Below are positions 59,423 to 64,000 of a stretch of 64,000 bases of DNA, in pieces; the first letter of the stretch is position 1; each line of letters opens with the position of its first letter. The stretch covers positions 186,001-250,000 of the forward strand of contig NZ_CABPSM010000001.1 of NCBI RefSeq assembly GCF_902459555.1, read 5' to 3'. A program made the position numbers and the translations under genes. The notes under the pieces were generated by a model. The model was given only the letters and a program-made list of their open reading frames with translations, was not told where the DNA came from and searched no databases. The stretch comes from Pandoraea horticolens. Lineage in GTDB: Bacteria; Pseudomonadota; Gammaproteobacteria; Burkholderiales; Burkholderiaceae.

Positions 59423-60793
59423 ATGCCATATCTGTCATGTCATCGCCTCACCAACGCAACAGCCCACTACGGCATTCCGTCCACGGCAAGTCACAGGGAA
59501 TCCGGACCACGCTCGCCCTTCGCGAGCGAGCTGCGTCACGTACGCATCGCGCGAGCCACGATGCAGAAGATTTCGAGCGTGATCGACACGGCGGCCCACC
59601 TGATTCCGCAAGTCGAACAACGGCCAGTCCCGAGCCATCCGGCCGATATGGCGACGCCATCGCCCACCACCGTCCAGATCGAGAACGAGCATGCATTCCC
59701 GCAGGGTTATGAACACGTCCTGCCGCGAGAGCGGTTACCGGCCGACGCACGCACACGACTGATGGTGAACGGCCATGACAACATTCTGGGCGAGGCCAGC
59801 TACTACCGTGCTACGCCGGCCCGCGACGGCAATCACTGGCTCATCGACGCCCCCCAGGGCAGCGATATGCGGGCACAGGTTCCGGTGACATACGACAGGG
59901 CGACCGGTCAATGGCTCGCCCATACGCCGTTACGTCCGCGCGGCGGCGGTTGCACACCGAGTCGAGAGGACGAGCCCGACAGTATCGAGATCCAGGACCC
60001 GCAGATCGCCGACGCTGTGCGCCATGTTCCCGAGGAACATGTGCGCGCCGCCATCGAACGTGCGTTCCACGAAGTGAGCCGTTTGCATCTTGTGCAATCC
60101 CATCGGGAAAACCTGAGGTCGATGCCTGACGACTCGATGACGCAGCACGGAGCTGCATTGAACGAAGTCATGAAGCAGTTCGATCCCACCGTCTCTTTGC
60201 TCATCCAGCAGCGCGAAGCCGCGCTCTCGACGGCCACGCATTACTACTGGAACCGCGGATCGGAGGCCCTCGGTCAGGAGAATACCGAAGTGCTTTTCCA
60301 TTATTTGCTGGAGCACGGTGTGCCCGGTGATCGGATTCGCATGATCACCGTTCAGCCGAGCAACCGGCCACCGCATGTCATGGTGCTCTATACGGAATCG
60401 CAGACCTTTCTCGACCTGCTGGAGCTGGCGACACCGCAGCCGCCCATGATCGACTATTTCGATGGTGTGGACGACGCCTCGTTCTCGGGCTGGCTATACA
60501 TGACGCGCGAAACCTCGGTGCTGCTGGACCCCTGGAGCACGGTCAAGATCAGGTCGTTTGCGCACACGACCTCCGAGCGAGAACTGATCGACGCGCTCGA
60601 CGGCGCCCTCGTCGACACAGGCCATCGCCCCGGCAGCCCGTATGTCGTGTCCATCACGCGTGCGCTGCGTGGACGACACAGCACGGACGGCCACGGCAAT
60701 GGGGTGAGCCCGGAAAGCGCCGGAGCTTCAGACCCAGACGACCCGGGCCACACATCGTCCGCATCCGGCACGAGCGGTGGCGTCGCCGTATAG
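59423..60793 (+). CDS. Array paralogue 3: short copy lacking the predicted catalytic cysteine
   Basis: This 456-residue protein shares the extreme N-terminus of the family (MPYLSCHRL through Tyr16), but the hydrophobic segment and most of the helical region are absent; only a remnant (VIDTAAHLIPQVEQRPVP, residues 53-70) remains before the middle domain. In the latter the LCGGGC motif reads RPRGGGC, so one cysteine is Arg173 and C177 stays. In the C-terminal domain the cysteine position is Gly284 (EALGQENTEVLF), while H318 and D369 keep the exact family spacing. The frame is intact and CGGAGATG precedes ATG 59423, which was chosen because it aligns with the starts of the other copies. It may be a pseudoenzyme or a decaying gene. 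Confidence 0.82.
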   Translation: MPYLSCHRLTNATAHYGIPSTASHRESGPRSPFASELRHVRIARATMQKISSVIDTAAHLIPQVEQRPVPSHPADMATPSPTTVQIENEHAFPQGYEHVLPRERLPADARTRLMVNGHDNILGEASYYRATPARDGNHWLIDAPQGSDMRAQVPVTYDRATGQWLAHTPLRPRGGGCTPSREDEPDSIEIQDPQIADAVRHVPEEHVRAAIERAFHEVSRLHLVQSHRENLRSMPDDSMTQHGAALNEVMKQFDPTVSLLIQQREAALSTATHYYWNRGSEALGQENTEVLFHYLLEHGVPGDRIRMITVQPSNRPPHVMVLYTESQTFLDLLELATPQPPMIDYFDGVDDASFSGWLYMTRETSVLLDPWSTVKIRSFAHTTSERELIDALDGALVDTGHRPGSPYVVSITRALRGRHSTDGHGNGVSPESAGASDPDDPGHTSSASGTSGGVAV

Positions 60794-60870
60794 CTGCCCG
60801 ACGATCTCCGACTCGCCTCATCGCATTCCGGCCTTCCGCACGTCAGCGCTTCAGCCATCTGGAGGGGTTC

Positions 60871-62970
60871 ATGCCCTTTGCTTCGCACCACCACGTCACC
60901 CGCCATTCTCCGTGTTACGGCCCTCCTCAGACGCTCCGGCACCGCGAGAGCGGGCCAGACGCCACGGCGGGGTTCCCTCGCACCTTTCGCAGTGCGCGCT
61001 GTGTGCCTTCCGAGATCGGTCCGCGTGCGCTACGGCATCCCGGGCGCACGGACACGGGCCGAGCACCGCGCGACACCCTCTGGCCCGCTGCACTCGCCAT
61101 CATGCTTGTCGCCAATCTTGCTGCGCCCGCGTCCAGCGACGTGCCGCGAAGCGCATTTCCCCCGGACGACAGCAACGAAGCGACGGAGCCCCGCTTCCGG
61201 GCGCTCGACGCCGGCGCGCGACCCGCTGTCGAGACGCCTATCTCCCCGGTGCCCGACGACGTGATCGTCAGGCCCGTGCAACATTCGTCGCCGATCAAGT
61301 CCGAGTACTCTTTTCAAGAGTTCCTCAAGGCGGTATCCACGGCAAGCGCCCCATTCCACCACCTCGGGGAATCGGTGGGTGAAGCCTATGAAGTGCTTAG
61401 CGGGCAGACCGTCGGGCCGGACGTGCGCAGCGGCGTTCGGCGAGGCGCAGATGCGCTGGACGTCGCGACCGGGCTACTGCCGCAGGTCCGTCTGACGCGC
61501 CTGCCCGGCGATCTTGCGGGCATCGTCGGCGATGAACTGGAAGGCAAGACCTTCAATCCCGAAAAGCTCGTTGGCATATTGCAATTCGCCGATCCTCGCA
61601 CGCTGGAATCGGGGCCCCACCTTCACGCCGATTCGCGTGTATCGATGCAGTCGCCACCAGTGCCTCGGCCAGCGGAGAGCGCCCAGATGGCGCCTCATTC
61701 CGACGCGTCACGCGCAGAACCGGGAAGCGAGAGCGTCGATGCGGCTAACGCTCAAGACGCGCCGCCGCCGGTCTCCGGCCTCGCGAACGACCCCGCGTTG
61801 GCAAGCCCCCTGCGCATCGTGGGCGAGCAGGAACATTTGCAAGGCTATGCACAAATACTGACAGCGGATCAGCTTCCTGCCGGCAGGTCGTCGCGTGTCG
61901 TCCTGGTAGATGGACATCACTACCTGAAGGGCGAGGCAGGCTATTACCAGGCGCAGCAGGGCATCAGCGCCGATCATTGGCTTGTCGATGCCCCCAAGGG
62001 CAGCGACAAGCGGGCGCAAGTGCCGGTGACGTATGACGAGAGCACCGGAGAATGGCAAGCCCACGCTCCCCTACGGCTGTGCGGTGGCGGGTGTAGTTCG
62101 AGCAAGGTCGATTTTCCGTCCGACAGCATCGTGGATAGCGTTGAAGATGTTGCCAGGGCGATTCACCATATCCCCGACGAAGTCACGCGAGAAGCCATTC
62201 CCGAAGCGTTTATCACATTGGGGGGATTGCATCTGCGGCGATCGAATCGCGCCGATCTGCAAGCGCTTCGCGACAATTCGATCATCAATCACCGTGCCGC
62301 CCTGCGCGCTGACATGCGGGAACGAATCGATCCGAACTTGCCTTTGATAAAGCAGCAGTGCATCGCGTCCGAGATCACGGCAATGTATTACTCGTGGAAC
62401 ACGGCGGCCGAGGCATTTTGTCAGGAGAACGCTGAAATTCTCTTTTTCAACCTGCGCCAGAATGGCCTGTCGAGAAGTCAGATTCGCATGATCACGATCA
62501 AGCCGAAAAACCGCCCCCCCCATGTCATGGTGCTTTACTCGGACTCCAAACACTTTATCAAGTTGATGGACCGCACGACGCCACAGCCGCCGAACGTGGG
62601 GCATCCGGACGGCATCAGTCACGAACTCTTCCGGGAGGCTGTCTACCTGACACGTCAATCGACAGTACTTCTCGATCCGTGGAGCACCACAAAGGCGATC
62701 TCGTTCGCCGGCGCAAGGAACCGGATCGATGCAGGACGCATCATCAATCGGGCGCTGATCGACATCGGACATACCCCTGGAAATCCGTACACGGTTTCCG
62801 TCACGCGTCCGCTGGGTATTCACAGGGTCACGGTGAGAGAGCGGGGAAATTCGGTGAACTCGGACAGCGTGTCGAGCCAATCGGCAGCGAGCCCCACGAG
62901 CCGGGGCGGCAGCCCGATGTCGGGAGATTCATTGACTTCGCAACAGGAATACGCCGAGTCTTCAAATTAA
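60871..62970 (+). CDS. Array paralogue 4: large putative secreted protein with transglutaminase/papain-like C-H-D domain
   Basis: This 699-residue protein has the full family layout: a polar N-terminus, a hydrophobic segment (LWPAALAIMLVANLAAPAS, 70-88), a helical region at about 143-245 (KSEYSFQEFLKAV, ALDVATGLLPQVRLTRLPG), a middle domain at about 315-408 ending LRLCGGGC (C404, C408), and a C-terminal domain with EAFCQENAEILF (C517), RPPHVMVLYSD (H551) and VLLDPWS (D602), then PYTVSVTRP and a Ser-rich tail. TGGAGGGG precedes the ATG. It is 77 bases after copy 3 and is followed after 62 bases by a convergent gene, ending the array. Confidence 0.85.
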   Translation: MPFASHHHVTRHSPCYGPPQTLRHRESGPDATAGFPRTFRSARCVPSEIGPRALRHPGRTDTGRAPRDTLWPAALAIMLVANLAAPASSDVPRSAFPPDDSNEATEPRFRALDAGARPAVETPISPVPDDVIVRPVQHSSPIKSEYSFQEFLKAVSTASAPFHHLGESVGEAYEVLSGQTVGPDVRSGVRRGADALDVATGLLPQVRLTRLPGDLAGIVGDELEGKTFNPEKLVGILQFADPRTLESGPHLHADSRVSMQSPPVPRPAESAQMAPHSDASRAEPGSESVDAANAQDAPPPVSGLANDPALASPLRIVGEQEHLQGYAQILTADQLPAGRSSRVVLVDGHHYLKGEAGYYQAQQGISADHWLVDAPKGSDKRAQVPVTYDESTGEWQAHAPLRLCGGGCSSSKVDFPSDSIVDSVEDVARAIHHIPDEVTREAIPEAFITLGGLHLRRSNRADLQALRDNSIINHRAALRADMRERIDPNLPLIKQQCIASEITAMYYSWNTAAEAFCQENAEILFFNLRQNGLSRSQIRMITIKPKNRPPHVMVLYSDSKHFIKLMDRTTPQPPNVGHPDGISHELFREAVYLTRQSTVLLDPWSTTKAISFAGARNRIDAGRIINRALIDIGHTPGNPYTVSVTRPLGIHRVTVRERGNSVNSDSVSSQSAASPTSRGGSPMSGDSLTSQQEYAESSN

Positions 62971-63032
62971 CGCCCGGCCAACGCCCGCCACCGGCGCGAC
63001 ATCCGCGCCGGTTCCCCCCCTTCGCGCCGTCG

Positions 63033-63881
63033 TCAATACGTGTACACACCACGCCCGGTCTTGCGGCCGAGGTACCCGGCGGCGACCATCTCCTTGAGCA
63101 ACGGGCACGGACGATACTTCGAGTCCGCGAACTCTTCGTAGTAGACGTTCATCACGGACAGGCAGACGTCCAGACCGATCATGTCGGCGAGCGCGAGCGG
63201 TCCGATCGGATGGTTGCAGCCGAGCTTCATGCCTTCGTCGATCTCTTCGGGCGAGGCGAGATTCTCGGCCAGCACGAAGAACGCCTCGTTAATCATCGGC
63301 ACCAGAATGCGATTGACGACGAAGCCCGGTGCGTTCTTCACCGTGATCGGCGACTTGCCGAGCTGGCGCGCGAGCGCGTCGACACGCGCGTGCGTCTCGT
63401 CGCTCGTCTGCAAACCGCGAATGATCTCCACGAGCGCCATGAGCGGCACCGGATTGAAGAAGTGCATGCCGATGAACTGCCCCGGCCTGGCGACCACTGC
63501 CGCGAGTTTGGTAATCGAGATCGACGACGTGTTCGACGCGAGAATCGCGTCGGCCTTCGCCACCCCCTCGAGCTGCTTGAGGATCTTGATCTTCAGATCG
63601 AAGTTCTCGGTGGCCGCCTCGATCACGATGTCGGCGCCGGCAAGCGCAGCGTAGTCGGTCGCCGTCGAAATTCGTGCGAGCGCCGCCGCTTTGCCGGCCG
63701 CAGTGAGCTTGTCTTTCTTGATGAGACGGTCGAGACTGCCGGATATCGTCGCCACGCCCTTTTGCACGGCCGCATCGCTGATGTCGACCATCGTCACCGG
63801 CAAGCCGGCCACCGCACAGGCCTGTGCAATGCCGTTACCCATCGTGCCTGCGCCAATGATGCCTACGTGTTGAATCGTCAT
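63033..63881 (-). CDS. 3-hydroxybutyryl-CoA dehydrogenase
   Basis: This 282-residue 3-hydroxyacyl-CoA dehydrogenase starts MTIQHVGIIGAGTMGNGIAQACAVAG, with NAD-binding GAGTMG at residues 10-15. It has the dyad regions ASNTSSISITKLA and FIGMHFFNPVPLM (His) and the C-terminal domain GFVVNRILVPMINEAF through HPIGPLALADMIGLD. It is a stand-alone, Hbd-type enzyme and not the fused FadB form, acting in butyrate/PHB metabolism or beta-oxidation. ATG 63881 matches the family start; the remaining 119 bases to the window edge show no further gene. Confidence 0.93.
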   Translation of the reverse strand: MTIQHVGIIGAGTMGNGIAQACAVAGLPVTMVDISDAAVQKGVATISGSLDRLIKKDKLTAAGKAAALARISTATDYAALAGADIVIEAATENFDLKIKILKQLEGVAKADAILASNTSSISITKLAAVVARPGQFIGMHFFNPVPLMALVEIIRGLQTSDETHARVDALARQLGKSPITVKNAPGFVVNRILVPMINEAFFVLAENLASPEEIDEGMKLGCNHPIGPLALADMIGLDVCLSVMNVYYEEFADSKYRPCPLLKEMVAAGYLGRKTGRGVYTY

Positions 63882-64000
63882 GTCGTCTCTGCTCCGTTTG
63901 TGCTGAAAGGTGGCGGGAATACCGTCTTGCGCGGCGCACAAATCATAGCGCGGACGCGTCGGATCGGTGACACACGAAACCGCTGTGCGAAACGTTACGA

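Noticed and set aside
54571-62970. Reading the four-gene array as a polymorphic toxin-immunity locus
   Set aside because: There is no small immunity-type gene between the copies and no secretion or Rhs-type module, so I keep it only as a possible effector family.

Overview
The window is high-GC chromosomal DNA of a Burkholderiales-type beta-proteobacterium. My best guess is a Pandoraea-like member of Burkholderiaceae. The reasons are a methionine synthase split into two genes, DUF3567, DUF1840 and DUF3108 proteins, a bioA-bioF-bioD-bioB operon, a LiuR-type leucine catabolism cluster, and an Omp32-like porin. Genus assignment is inference. I see no rRNA, tRNA, CRISPR array, insertion sequence or prophage.

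Layout. 1-11.1 kb: a partial fumarylacetoacetate hydrolase-family gene divergent from an IclR regulator, a DUF3108 protein, an alpha/beta hydrolase, DUF3567, rhodanese, split metH, an MgtC-family protein and small secreted or DUF1840 proteins. 11.2-17.8 kb: argS, a SPOR-domain protein, dsbA, an SDR, a lipoprotein and an MFS transporter, several followed by clear intrinsic terminators. 17.8-36.9 kb: a catabolic block. A MerR/LiuR regulator is followed by a thioesterase, isovaleryl-CoA dehydrogenase, aceK, a beta-carbonic anhydrase, a thiolase, an SDR, a DsbA-fold isomerase, YchJ, methylcrotonyl-CoA carboxylase beta and methylglutaconyl-CoA hydratase. The complete biotin operon bioAFDB comes next, then methylcrotonyl-CoA carboxylase alpha. 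The last leucine-pathway enzyme, HMG-CoA lyase, sits in a separate operon at 48.5-53.3 kb. Both loci carry near-perfect LiuR-like palindromes built on TTKACG...CGTMAA half-sites.

36.9-48.2 kb holds accessory functions: a VOC protein, an AraC regulator, a beta-hydroxyacid dehydrogenase, a porin, two small proteins, a MASE2-GGDEF diguanylate cyclase, an EamA transporter, two paralogous XRE regulators, an alpha/beta hydrolase and YaeQ.

53.6-63.9 kb: a nitronate monooxygenase-like gene, then the most unusual part of the window. Four consecutive same-strand paralogous genes (54778-62970) encode large proteins I cannot assign to a named family. Three have a long polar N-terminus, an internal signal-like hydrophobic segment, a conserved helical region, a middle domain ending in LCGGGC, and a C-terminal domain with an invariant Cys-(33)-His-(50)-Asp pattern that looks like a transglutaminase or papain-like active site. 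The third copy is shorter, lacks the hydrophobic segment and most of the helical domain, and has glycine in place of the predicted catalytic cysteine. The window closes with a 3-hydroxybutyryl-CoA dehydrogenase on the minus strand.
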